The notes under the pieces were generated by a model that had not been told where the DNA came from, did not search any database, and was given only the letters and a program-made list of their open reading frames with translations. A stretch of 64,000 nt of DNA from Sneathiella sp. (lineage in GTDB: Bacteria; Pseudomonadota; Alphaproteobacteria; Sneathiellales; Sneathiellaceae), in the NCBI RefSeq assembly GCF_002694385.1, contig NZ_NZMB01000012.1:40778-104777 (forward strand). The letters are read 5' to 3'. Numbering within the stretch: the first letter of the stretch is position 1; each line of letters begins with the position of its first letter. A program made the translations under genes and the position numbers. This document shows, piece by piece, positions 37,572 through 46,320 of the stretch.

Positions 37572-38411
37572 ATGCAGGAACGCACGCATATTGTCCGTTC
37601 GAAAAATGGCCTGTCCCCGCTTGTGTGGCTATCCCTTGCCCTGCTGGTGACCTGGCTTGTCCTGCCGCTAGTCCCGCTGGCTGTCTGGTCCGTGAGCCGA
37701 AGCTGGTTTTTCCCTGATATCGCCCCCTCCGCTTATAGCCTGCGGGCCTGGGAGTATGTTCTTTCTCCGACATCCGAAGTCCTGCCTGCACTTGGGACCA
37801 CCCTGATCATTGCCCTCGGCGTCACCATTTTATCCATCCTGATCGGGCTTCCGGCGGGGCGGGCGCTTGGGCTTTACCGCTTTCGGGGGAAAGCCCTGAT
37901 TGAGCTTCTTATTCTGGCGCCGACAATTGTGCCGGGCATCGCCGTTGCCCTTGGCCTGCATGTGGTATTTCTGAAGGCGGGGCTGGCCGGAACGATGAGC
38001 GGCGTACTGATCGTGCATCTGATCCCGACGCTGCCCTATATGGTGCTGGTCATGGCGGGCGTTTTTGCAAACTATAATCCGGATGCGGAAGCGCAGGCCC
38101 GCAGCCTTGGAGCAAACCGCCTTCAGGCATTCCGATATGTCACCCTGCCGGCCATCCTGCCCGGTCTGCTGATCGGTTCCCTCTTCGCCTTTCTGGTTTC
38201 CTGGAGCCAGTATATTCTTACTCTGCTGATCGGCGGCGGACGGGTTGTGACCTTACCGTTGCTGCTGTTCAATTTCGCAAGCGCCGGGCGTAACGACATC
38301 ACCGGCGCGATCGGCATGATCTATATCCTCCCCGGCATGATTCTGCTGGTTTTTGCCGCCCGCTATATGTCTGGCCGAAATCAAGCCTATACCGCTACGG
38401 GGCAGATATGA
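37572..38411 (+). CDS. ABC transporter permease (YnjC C-half-like)
   Basis: The second permease, 279 residues from ATG 37572, with six helices and the coupling loop AEAQARSLGANRLQAFRYVT. ATG 37572 starts 4 bases after the previous stop. An alternative ATG at 37554 would overlap the preceding gene, and neither has a clear ribosome site. The stop overlaps the ATPase start by 4 bases (ATGA). Confidence 0.85.
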   Translation: MQERTHIVRSKNGLSPLVWLSLALLVTWLVLPLVPLAVWSVSRSWFFPDIAPSAYSLRAWEYVLSPTSEVLPALGTTLIIALGVTILSILIGLPAGRALGLYRFRGKALIELLILAPTIVPGIAVALGLHVVFLKAGLAGTMSGVLIVHLIPTLPYMVLVMAGVFANYNPDAEAQARSLGANRLQAFRYVTLPAILPGLLIGSLFAFLVSWSQYILTLLIGGGRVVTLPLLLFNFASAGRNDITGAIGMIYILPGMILLVFAARYMSGRNQAYTATGQI

Positions 38412-39448
38412 CAGAAGTTGCCTTGCGAAATCTTTGCAAAACTTATCCGGGCGCGGACAAAGCCGTCGTTGATGATATCTCTCTGCATATCAAAAGCGGT
38501 TCTTTGACCGCCCTGCTCGGCCCGTCTGGCTCCGGCAAATCGACAATCCTCAAGATGATTGCGGGTCTACTTTTCCCCACATCCGGTGATATCCTTGTCG
38601 GCGGACACTCCGTCCTGTCACTGCCGCCTGAGAAACGGGACATCGTCTTGATCTTTCAGGACAATCTTCTTTTTCCCTATCTTAGCGTTGCGGAAAATAT
38701 CGGCTTTGGCCTCAGGATGCGGCGGCGGCCAAAAGCGGAAATAGCAGATGCCGTGCATGCGATTATGAATCTTATGCAGATCCGCGGGCTGGAGAAGCGG
38801 AAACCTTTCGAACTTTCCGGCGGTCAACAACAGAGAGTGGCCCTTGCCCGGGCGTTGGTGCTCCGCCCCCGGCTTCTGCTGCTGGATGAGCCTTTTTCAA
38901 ATCTTGATGCCTCTCTGCGCCTCGAAATGCAGTCCCTGCTGAAGGAACTGCACCGCGAAACCGGCACGACCATGCTGTTCGTGACCCATGACCAATCAGA
39001 AGCCGTCCGGCTTGCCGACCGGATTGCCCTGATCTTTCACGGGCAGCTTCGTCAGTATGACGCGCCGGATGCGTTCTACAACCGGCCCCATGACCGCAGC
39101 GTCGCTGAATTTTTCGGCGGCCGAAATTTTATCGACGGCACCTTAAAGGAAGACCATTTTGAATGCGCCCTCGGCCATCTGAAAATGCCCGCAGATACGC
39201 CATCACATGGGAGTATTCTGACCTTTCGGCCAGAAAATATTATTATCGGGGAGACTTCCTCTGCAACAAACAGGATCACCGCAATACTGGAAGGCCGGCA
39301 ATTTCTGGGTGAGAGGACAATACTCCACCTACGATGCGGGCCCGCAATGTTCGAAGCCTATAGCTCCCCCCTTGCGGCGGCCTCATACGTGATCGGCCAG
39401 CCTTTATCCGTCTGTCTTCCGCCAGATTCCCTCTGGCTCCTGCCCTGA
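38408..39448 (+). CDS. ABC transporter ATPase of the YnjBCD-like system
   Basis: A 346-residue nucleotide-binding subunit with Walker A LLGPSGSGKSTIL, Q-loop LIFQDNLLFPY, signature ELSGGQQQRVALARAL, Walker B LLLLDEPFSNLD and H-loop VTHDQSEA. Beyond the ATPase core (to about residue 230) is a TOBE-like C-terminal domain (about 235-340), absent in the short E. coli YnjD and resembling PotA/FbpC-type proteins. It is translationally coupled to the second permease. Confidence 0.9.
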   Translation: MTEVALRNLCKTYPGADKAVVDDISLHIKSGSLTALLGPSGSGKSTILKMIAGLLFPTSGDILVGGHSVLSLPPEKRDIVLIFQDNLLFPYLSVAENIGFGLRMRRRPKAEIADAVHAIMNLMQIRGLEKRKPFELSGGQQQRVALARALVLRPRLLLLDEPFSNLDASLRLEMQSLLKELHRETGTTMLFVTHDQSEAVRLADRIALIFHGQLRQYDAPDAFYNRPHDRSVAEFFGGRNFIDGTLKEDHFECALGHLKMPADTPSHGSILTFRPENIIIGETSSATNRITAILEGRQFLGERTILHLRCGPAMFEAYSSPLAAASYVIGQPLSVCLPPDSLWLLP

Positions 39449-39460
39449 TGCGAATAGGAC

Positions 39461-39496
39461 ATGATAAAGGCCCCGGAAGCCGAAGCTGCCGGGGCC
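39461..39496 (-). terminator. Rho-independent terminator of the Liv operon
   Basis: On the minus strand a 12-bp stem (GGCCCCGGCAGC against GCTTCCGGGGCC, one mismatch) closes a stable TTCG tetraloop and is followed by TTTAT. It lies 26 bases after the livK stop. The plus strand lacks a T-run. Confidence 0.8.
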
Positions 39497-39521
39497 CGAT
39501 ATCAGTCCGCAAGAGACTTAA

Positions 39522-40625
39522 TTATTTATAGTCGTACTTGCCATCTTTCCATTCATACCAGACATAACCCGGCAGGGTAACATCACCCTTGTCATCAAAG
39601 GACAGCTCACCCAGAACGGTGTTGAACTTGCCTGAGTTCAGGGCTTCAATGACCTTGCCTTCTTCAACAGACTTGGCGGCTGTTGCGGCCTGTGCCCATG
39701 CCTGAACCGCGGCATAGGTGTAAAGGACGTAACCTTCCGGCTCGATGCCCTTTTCGCGGAATTTGGCGACCAGTTCATCAACGCCCGGATTTTTCCGGGG
39801 GTCCGGCGAGAAGGTCATCAGCGTACCTTCACCGGCATCACCCGTGATGGACCAGTATTCATCTGTCACAAGCGCGTCACCGGAAACAAGCTGGGTATCC
39901 ATACCCTGATCGCGCATCTGACGGACGATCAGACCAGCTTCGGTGTGATAACCGCCCACATAGGCAATGTTGATGCCTTCCTGCTTCATTTTAGAAACAA
40001 GAGCCGTATAGTCCTTTTCACCGGCGGTATAGGCTTCATACATGGTTGCCTCTGCGCCATCGGCTTCCATTGCCGCCTTGGTTTCATCGGCAAGTCCCTT
40101 ACCATAGGCCGTCTTGTCATGCAGGATGGCAATTTTCTTGCCGCCCTTTGCTTGTTCCGCAAGATAGGCGCCAGCAACAACACCCTGCTGATCATCCCGG
40201 CCGCAAACACGATAGACATTTGGTCCGCCTTCATCCGTCAGCTTCGGATTTGTCGATGCGGGAGAGATCTGGATAATCCCTTCCTCGGTATAAACAGCAG
40301 AGGCCGGAATGGAAGAGCCGGAACAGAAATGGCCTGCCATAAAGACAACGCCCTTGGAAGCCATCTGGTTGGCGACGGCCACCGCCTGTTTCGGATCGCA
40401 GGCATCATCTCCGATTTCCAACGTCAGCATTTCGCCATTCACGCCGCCAGCGGCGTTAATATCCGCCACCGCCTGTTCGGCGCCCGCTTTCATCTGCTGT
40501 CCAAAACTTGCATACTGGCCGGTCATCGGACCCGCGGTTGCAATGGCGATGTCCGCCCAAGCCGCTGTCGAGGTCATCATCATGCCCATCGACAGTGCCG
40601 ACATGGCAACTAAAATCTTTTTCAT
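39522..40625 (-). CDS. livK: Branched-chain amino acid ABC transporter binding protein
   Basis: A 367-residue periplasmic Leu/Ile/Val-type receptor. Its signal peptide (about residues 1-24) ends STAAWA. The mature start is DIAIATAGPMTGQYASFGQQ, followed by GHFCSGSSIPASAVYTEEGI with the amino-acid site serines, and CGRDDQQGVVAGAYL. ATG 40625 has GGGAG 7 bases upstream; a GTG two codons earlier is too close. It is the last gene of the Liv operon, 102 bases after the DUF6867-like gene. Ligand preference cannot be fixed from sequence. Confidence 0.94.
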   Translation of the reverse strand: MKKILVAMSALSMGMMMTSTAAWADIAIATAGPMTGQYASFGQQMKAGAEQAVADINAAGGVNGEMLTLEIGDDACDPKQAVAVANQMASKGVVFMAGHFCSGSSIPASAVYTEEGIIQISPASTNPKLTDEGGPNVYRVCGRDDQQGVVAGAYLAEQAKGGKKIAILHDKTAYGKGLADETKAAMEADGAEATMYEAYTAGEKDYTALVSKMKQEGINIAYVGGYHTEAGLIVRQMRDQGMDTQLVSGDALVTDEYWSITGDAGEGTLMTFSPDPRKNPGVDELVAKFREKGIEPEGYVLYTYAAVQAWAQAATAAKSVEEGKVIEALNSGKFNTVLGELSFDDKGDVTLPGYVWYEWKDGKYDYK

Positions 40626-40727
40626 TTTCACACTCCCAGTTGATTGAAAAACAAATTCTACCGTACGCTGGTTTTCACAAATATATCAAATTTTTACTTA
40701 AAGTTGAATGCGAATATTCGGGAAACA

Positions 40728-41081
40728 CTATTCTCCGGCGGCCTTCTTTTCACGCCATGAGAAGGGTCCCGCACGCTCGTAAAGCCAGCGATATTGCGTC
40801 ACCATCTGACGCACCCGCGTCACCCGGTAACCCAATAGCGAAATACCGATCAGCACAAGGGCATCAACGGCATAATATTGCAAGGACAGCAACGTTCCCT
40901 CGAAAAGAGAGAAATGGAAAAACCTGACCGCGGCGGCAAGCAGCAGCATGTAAAAAATAAGCTGCGGGATCGGCCGCCAGCTTGAGGCGAGGGCCCGCCC
41001 GGCCAGATATCCAGCCCCTCCCCCAACGAGAACCGTCACGAACAGGAAGGTCAGAAAGCTGTTTTCCCACAAAATTCCCAT
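40728..41081 (-). CDS. DUF6867-like small membrane protein in the Liv operon
   Basis: A 117-residue protein with three helices (about residues 9-31, 39-55, 64-84) and a basic cytoplasmic tail (YRVTRVRQMVTQYRWLYERA). It matches in size and pattern the DUF6867 proteins that accompany Liv transporters in Rhodospirillales and relatives. It overlaps the livF stop by one base, hence coupled. Function unknown; it may be an accessory to the permease. Confidence 0.8.
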   Translation of the reverse strand: MGILWENSFLTFLFVTVLVGGGAGYLAGRALASSWRPIPQLIFYMLLLAAAVRFFHFSLFEGTLLSLQYYAVDALVLIGISLLGYRVTRVRQMVTQYRWLYERAGPFSWREKKAAGE

Positions 41082-41809
41082 CAGTGAGCCCCCCCTTCAA
41101 GATAGGCTGCCCGGACTTCCTCGCTCGCGAGAAGCTCCTTGCCCGTGCCGCTCATAGTAATGCGGCCGTTGACCATGACATACCCGCGATGCGCGAGCTT
41201 GAGCGCATGATAAGCATTTTGTTCGACCAGAAAAACAGTGAGGCCGTCTTTTTCGTTCAGTAGCTTGATCGCCTCAAAGATCTGCTTGACCACCAGCGGC
41301 GCCAGCCCGAGAGACGGTTCATCCAACAGCAAGAGCCGCGGCCGCGCCATCAATGCCCTGGCAATGGCGAGCATCTGCTGCTCTCCGCCCGAGAGGGTGC
41401 CCCCCCGCTGGTCGCGGCGCTCCTTCAGGCGGGGGAACAGTTCAAAGGCCCGCTCAAGATCTTCATCAAAATGAACCGCATCCGAGGTGGTCGCCCCCAT
41501 GATCAGATTTTCATAAACCGTCATGCGGGGGAAAATTCGGCGGCCTTCCGGTGACTGTGAAATTTTCAGTCGGGTGATTTCATGGGTCGGCAATTGTGTA
41601 ATATCCCTACCATCGAAGATGATTTGCCCGATCGCCGCCCGTGGATCGCCGCAAATTGTCATCATAAGGGTGGATTTTCCTGCGCCATTGGCCCCGATAA
41701 GGGTCACGATTTCGCCCGGATTGACATCAAGCGTCACTCCTTTGAGCGCCTGGATTTTACCATAATAGGTTTCGACATCTTTCACATGAAGAAGCGGGCC
41801 AGAACTCAT
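41081..41809 (-). CDS. livF: Branched-chain amino acid ABC transporter ATPase LivF
   Basis: A 242-residue ATPase with Walker A LIGANGAGKSTLMM, signature LSGGEQQMLAIARAL, Walker B LLLLDEPSLGLAPL and H-loop VEQN as usual for LivF. It pairs with LivG. Its ATG overlaps the livG stop by four bases. Confidence 0.96.
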   Translation of the reverse strand: MSSGPLLHVKDVETYYGKIQALKGVTLDVNPGEIVTLIGANGAGKSTLMMTICGDPRAAIGQIIFDGRDITQLPTHEITRLKISQSPEGRRIFPRMTVYENLIMGATTSDAVHFDEDLERAFELFPRLKERRDQRGGTLSGGEQQMLAIARALMARPRLLLLDEPSLGLAPLVVKQIFEAIKLLNEKDGLTVFLVEQNAYHALKLAHRGYVMVNGRITMSGTGKELLASEEVRAAYLEGGAH

Positions 41810-42672
41810 GATGACGCCCCTTCTTCAATTTCATCGATTTCCTGCTCCACCTCTTCCACCTCTTCATCGGGAACGCCGAGATAGGCGGCAATGACGCTTG
41901 GATCATTGCGGATCTCTTCCGGCGTCCCGTCAGCGATTTTCTTGCCATAGTCCAACACAACGATATGATCGGAAATACCCATCACCACATTCATGTCATG
42001 CTCGATCAGCAAAACGCCGGTCGCCGCCTCATTGCGAATGAACAGGAGAAGCTTGTTCAATTCCTCCGATTCGCGTGGATTGAGGCCTGCCGCCGGTTCA
42101 TCAAGGCACAGCAATTTAGGCTTCGTACACATGGCGCGCGCAATTTCCAGCTTGCGCTGCTCCCCATAGGGAAGATCGCCTGCCGCATCATCGGCGCGAT
42201 GCATGAGCCCGGCCTGCGCCATCCAGTATTTGGCAAATTCAATCGCCTCTTTTTCCGCCCGCTTGTATCCGCCAAGCCCCAGAATGCCGCCAAAAGTATA
42301 ATTGGAGGCAATCATCAGCGGATTATGCTGGCCTACCATCAGATTCTCAAGAACCGTCATCCCGCCGAACAGCCGGATATTCTGGAAAGTCCGGGCAACC
42401 TTCGCAATTTTCGGGATCTTGAAATCATCCATACGTTCCAGAAGAAACTTTTCGCCATTCTCATGCAGGGCCGTGATACATCCTTCTGTCGGTTTGTAAA
42501 AGCCGGTGATGCAATTGAAGACAGTCGTTTTACCGGCGCCATTCGGCCCGATCAGAGCTGTAATATCCTGCCGCCCTGCCATAAAGGACAGGTCATCCAC
42601 GGCGAGAAGACCGCCAAACCGCATGCTGAGATGTTCGACAGTCAGGACCGGGTTATCAATGACATGCGCCAT
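41806..42672 (-). CDS. livG: Branched-chain amino acid ABC transporter ATPase LivG
   Basis: A 288-residue ATPase with Walker A LIGPNGAGKTTVFNC, the LivG-type degenerate signature DLPYGEQRKLEIARAM, Walker B LLCLDEPAAGLNPRE and H-loop IEHDMNVVM. The last about 20 residues form a very acidic tail (EEVEEVEQEIDEIEEG) beyond the normal family end. It starts one base after the livM stop. Confidence 0.95.
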   Translation of the reverse strand: MAHVIDNPVLTVEHLSMRFGGLLAVDDLSFMAGRQDITALIGPNGAGKTTVFNCITGFYKPTEGCITALHENGEKFLLERMDDFKIPKIAKVARTFQNIRLFGGMTVLENLMVGQHNPLMIASNYTFGGILGLGGYKRAEKEAIEFAKYWMAQAGLMHRADDAAGDLPYGEQRKLEIARAMCTKPKLLCLDEPAAGLNPRESEELNKLLLFIRNEAATGVLLIEHDMNVVMGISDHIVVLDYGKKIADGTPEEIRNDPSVIAAYLGVPDEEVEEVEQEIDEIEEGASS

Positions 42673-42673
42673 C

Positions 42674-44014
42674 TTAATGTCCCTCCCCTTGCGCGACCAT
42701 ATCTGCCGACACGGCTTTTCTTTCTTTCAGGAAGATGGACGGAATGCGGGTTGAAATCAAACCGCGTGGACGCCAGATCATGATCACCACCATGGCCAGC
42801 CCGAAGATCAACATGCGGTACTGCTCCGCCTCGCGGAACAGCTCAAACCCGCCGATCATGGCGATGGACGCAATAACCACGCCGACCTGCGATCCCATGC
42901 CGCCCAGCACGACAATCGCCAGGATCAGCGCCGATTCAATAAAAGTGAAACTTTCCGGCGATATGAACCCCTGCCGTGTTGCGAAAAAAGATCCGGCGAA
43001 ACCAGCGAACATGGCGCCAATCGCGAAGGCTGTCAGCTTGACCGATGTGGTGTTCAGCCCCAGTGAGCGACAGGCAATTTCATCTTCACGCAAAGCTTCC
43101 CACGCCCGTCCGATTGGCAGCCTCCGCAGGCGATTGGTCACAAAGTTGGTGATCAGCGCCAATACCAGAATCAGGAAATACATAAAAATAATTCTGTGGA
43201 TAGAGGAATAGTCCAGTCCGAACAGGTCTGCAAAACCGCCTTCGCTTCGATTGAAGGGGATGCCGAAGAAGCTCGGACGCGGAATGCCGGAAAGCCCATC
43301 GGGTCCGCCCGTGAACTGATACCAGTTGAGCAGGACAACACGGATGATCTCCCCGAAGGCAAGGGTCACAATTGCCAGATAATCCCCCCGCAACCGAAGG
43401 ACAGGGAAGCCGAGAATAATGCCCCAAAAGGCCGCCAGAATACCGGCCAGCGGCAGGCACATCCAGAAAGAAAAGCCAAAATACTGGGCCAGCAGCGCAT
43501 AGGAATAGGCGCCGATGGCATAAAAGGCGACATATCCCAAATCCAGCAGCCCCGCCAGCCCCACAACGATGTTCAGCCCCCACCCCAACATGATATATGT
43601 GAGGATCAGAATGCTGAGATCGAGCAGATAACGGTCCGTTGTCGGCAGAAAGGGAAAGACCAGGGCGAGCAGCAGCATGGCCGGTCCGAAAACCTTGCCG
43701 AACTTTGCTCCGAACGCTCGAAACCCCTGTTTGAGGCCGGTCGGTACGGATACTGCGGGTTGGCCGGGCGCCTTGCTCCAGAAGAAAATCCACAGCAGCA
43801 AGCGCCCAAATACGACAGCCGCGATCACATAGAATGCCTCTGCGAACCGGAGCTCCAATGACAGCCCGCCAGAGGCCGAAACTGTCCGGAAGGCAATCGT
43901 CGAGCCGAAAATCGCCGTCGCAATCAATGCCGTGACAACAAGATCTTTGGCAATTTTTGGAATGTCAAAATGACGTCCCGCTCGTGAGGGGCTGTTTACC
44001 GTATCGGTCATCAA
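42674..44014 (-). CDS. livM: Branched-chain amino acid ABC transporter permease LivM
   Basis: A 446-residue permease. The family core has LDLGYVAFYAIGAYSYALLA, LRGDYLAIVTLAFGEIIRVV and the ATPase-contact region RAWEALREDEIACRSLGLN. Two or three extra helices precede the core (about residues 25-130), as in E. coli LivM. It overlaps livH by 4 bases. Confidence 0.95.
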   Translation of the reverse strand: MMTDTVNSPSRAGRHFDIPKIAKDLVVTALIATAIFGSTIAFRTVSASGGLSLELRFAEAFYVIAAVVFGRLLLWIFFWSKAPGQPAVSVPTGLKQGFRAFGAKFGKVFGPAMLLLALVFPFLPTTDRYLLDLSILILTYIMLGWGLNIVVGLAGLLDLGYVAFYAIGAYSYALLAQYFGFSFWMCLPLAGILAAFWGIILGFPVLRLRGDYLAIVTLAFGEIIRVVLLNWYQFTGGPDGLSGIPRPSFFGIPFNRSEGGFADLFGLDYSSIHRIIFMYFLILVLALITNFVTNRLRRLPIGRAWEALREDEIACRSLGLNTTSVKLTAFAIGAMFAGFAGSFFATRQGFISPESFTFIESALILAIVVLGGMGSQVGVVIASIAMIGGFELFREAEQYRMLIFGLAMVVIMIWRPRGLISTRIPSIFLKERKAVSADMVAQGEGH

Positions 44015-44946
44015 ACTTTCTCCACCTCAGGCTTACCAAGCAAGCCTTGCGGCAGAAAAATCAGAACGATTGCCAGCATGGAAAACGCCGCCACATCCTT
44101 ATATTCGACAGAAAAATAAGCCGACCAGAAGGTTTCGATCAATCCGATCACCAGCCCGCCCAGCATCGCGCCCGGCAACGATCCGATACCGCCGAGAACG
44201 GCGGCGGTAAAAGCTTTAACGCCCGCGATAAAGCCAATGAAAAAATCGATCACCCCATAATAGAGAAGAAACATCAGCCCGGCCACGGCCGCCAGCGCCG
44301 CCCCCATGACAAATGTCGTGGAAATGGTCCGGTCCACATTAATGCCGAGAAGCGAGGCCATCTTGCGATCCTGCTCACAGGCGCGTTGCGCCCGCCCCAA
44401 GGATGTCTTGGCTATGATCAGCGAGAAGATGGTCATCAACACAATCGTCACCACAATGATCAGGATTTGCATATTGGAGATCTGTACCGCAAACTCGCCA
44501 TTTGCATCGACGCGCGTCATCAGGGTGTATCCGTCAGCGATCAAGGGTTGCAGTGGCTTCACCCGGGCGCCCTGTGTGATCTGGATATAGTTTTGCAGGA
44601 CAATGGAAATACCAATCGCCGTGATCAGCGGCGCAAGACGGAATGAGCCGCGCAAGGGACGATAGGCCAGCCGCTCTGTCGTCCAGCCGAAAACCGAAGC
44701 AATCACCATGGCCGAGACCAGAACCAGTATCAGCGCCAGAAATGTCATGCCAAGGCCGGTCGAAACGGTGACCCCCAACGCTGTAATGACAATCAGCGCA
44801 ATGAAGGAGCTCACCATAAAGATGTCGCCATGAGCAAAATTGATCATCCCGATGATGCCATAGACCATCGTATAGCCAATGGCGATCAGGCCATAAATCG
44901 ACCCCAGCGTGATCCCATTAATCAACTGCTGTAAAAAATATTCCAT
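44011..44946 (-). CDS. livH: Branched-chain amino acid ABC transporter permease LivH
   Basis: A 311-residue permease with about eight helices. Signature parts are QLINGITLGSIYGLIAIGYTM, INFAHGDIFMV, and the C-terminal GGIGSLPGAMLGGLVIGLIE. A GGGGGGAGC site is three bases before the ATG. It is the first gene of livHMGF-DUF6867-livK on the minus strand. Confidence 0.96.
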   Translation of the reverse strand: MEYFLQQLINGITLGSIYGLIAIGYTMVYGIIGMINFAHGDIFMVSSFIALIVITALGVTVSTGLGMTFLALILVLVSAMVIASVFGWTTERLAYRPLRGSFRLAPLITAIGISIVLQNYIQITQGARVKPLQPLIADGYTLMTRVDANGEFAVQISNMQILIIVVTIVLMTIFSLIIAKTSLGRAQRACEQDRKMASLLGINVDRTISTTFVMGAALAAVAGLMFLLYYGVIDFFIGFIAGVKAFTAAVLGGIGSLPGAMLGGLVIGLIETFWSAYFSVEYKDVAAFSMLAIVLIFLPQGLLGKPEVEKV

Positions 44947-45186
44947 TAAGCTCCCCCCGGACAGAAATCCTGCTGTAAGTACAGAAATCAGGCATCATTT
45001 CTATATCTTCGCATAAGATATCATCGCGCATTCCAACCAACTCCCTTCCAAAAAGCTGATCAGATATCTCGCTATATTACCGTATGTCAGAGATTTATTC
45101 GACGCAAGAGGGATTAGACGTAAATTGAATTATTGCGCTCTCATAAAGGGTTAGAGTTGCGATATTTGGTTATTCGGCAAGCGGCT

Positions 45187-45294
45187 TCACGGCATCAAAA
45201 TCAACCGAATTATGAACGCTACAGTACCCACTGCCGCAACGCCCAGAATCCACAGCGCGACAAACCAGAGAAGCTGCCGCAGACGTGGGGACAT
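45187..45294 (-). CDS. DUF2474-type mini-subunit of cytochrome bd (CydX-like)
   Basis: A 35-residue protein consisting of one membrane helix: MSPRLRQLLWFVALWILGVA at the start, followed by a second hydrophobic stretch and IRLILMP at the end. This pattern (basic N-terminus, LRQLLWFVALW, GVAAVG, IRL) is the DUF2474 family found after CIO-type cydAB. Its ATG shares one base with the cydB stop (TGATG), giving tight coupling. It probably stabilises the oxidase the way CydX does in E. coli. It was easy to miss because of its size. Confidence 0.85.
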   Translation of the reverse strand: MSPRLRQLLWFVALWILGVAAVGTVAFIIRLILMP

Positions 45295-46304
45295 CAGTGA
45301 TATCCTCCGTCCTTGTCAACCTTGCCGCGGAAAACCCAGTAACTATGAATTGTATAGGCCAGAATAATGGGCACCAGCACAACCGTTCCCACGATCATAA
45401 ACCGCAGACTGGTCTCCGGGGCGGCCGCATCCCAAATGGTGAGATGCGGCGGTACCATACGGGGGTAAAAGCTGATCCCAATGCCGATATAACAAAGCAG
45501 AAAAATCCCCTGCGCCGCAAAGAAGGGACGAATTTCATGCCCTTTTTTGAGACCCAGGAACAGAACCGCCGCGCAGATCGCCAGCAGGAACGGCACCAAA
45601 ATGCTGAAAATAAGATTGGGCCCCTCAAACCAGCGATGGTGATATTCCGTATCCAAAAACGGCGTGACAAGGCTGACAACGCCGATGAGAATAAGCGTCC
45701 CTGCACCGGAAATCATCGCAAAACGTCTGGCACGCGCCTGCAAATCGCCTTCCGTTTTCATGACAAGCCATGTGGCCCCCAGCAGGGCATAGCCGACAAC
45801 GAGACAGCCGCCGGTCAGCACCGAAAAGGGAGACAGCCAGTCAAACCGCCCGCCCGCATAGCTGCGGCCGACCACATCAATCCCTTCGATCAGGGCACCC
45901 AGGCAGATCCCTTGCGCAAAAGTTGCAACCAGCGATCCGAAAGCAAAGGAACGATCCCACCAGATCCGGTTCTTTTCACTGACACGCCAACGGAATTCGA
46001 AGGCCACACCGCGGAAAATAAGCCCGAGCAGCATGACGATAATCGGCATGTAGAGCGCAGGCAGCACGATCGAATAAGCGAGTGGAAATACAGCCAGCAA
46101 TCCCCCGCCACCCATCACCAGCCAGGTTTCGTTACCATCCCAGATCGGCGCGACCGAATTCATCATATCATCGCGATGCCCCGTTCGCGGCGAAACCAAG
46201 GGAAACAAAATGCCAATGCCAAGATCAAACCCGTCAAGCGCGACATAGACAAGGATGGCGAAGGCAATGATTGCTGCCCAGATGAGAGGTAAATCGAGTT
46301 CCAT
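45294..46304 (-). CDS. cydB: Cytochrome bd-type quinol oxidase subunit II (CIO type)
   Basis: A 336-residue CydB/CioB with about eight helices. Landmarks are WAAIIAFAILVYVALDGFDL, the PIWDGNETWLV motif, and GVAFEFRWR. ATG 46304 (MELDLPLIW) is used since GGGGGG lies 8 bases before it; the longer frame overlaps cydA. It follows cydA by 16 bases and is coupled to the DUF2474 gene. It lacks heme ligands, as expected for this subunit. Confidence 0.95.
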   Translation of the reverse strand: MELDLPLIWAAIIAFAILVYVALDGFDLGIGILFPLVSPRTGHRDDMMNSVAPIWDGNETWLVMGGGGLLAVFPLAYSIVLPALYMPIIVMLLGLIFRGVAFEFRWRVSEKNRIWWDRSFAFGSLVATFAQGICLGALIEGIDVVGRSYAGGRFDWLSPFSVLTGGCLVVGYALLGATWLVMKTEGDLQARARRFAMISGAGTLILIGVVSLVTPFLDTEYHHRWFEGPNLIFSILVPFLLAICAAVLFLGLKKGHEIRPFFAAQGIFLLCYIGIGISFYPRMVPPHLTIWDAAAPETSLRFMIVGTVVLVPIILAYTIHSYWVFRGKVDKDGGYH

Positions 46305-46320
46305 GATATTTTCCCCCCGC

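Noticed and set aside
45170-45382. 70-residue minus-strand frame near the cydB end
   Set aside because: It is out of frame with the convincing 35-residue DUF2474 gene, has no membrane helix and overlaps the cydB end.
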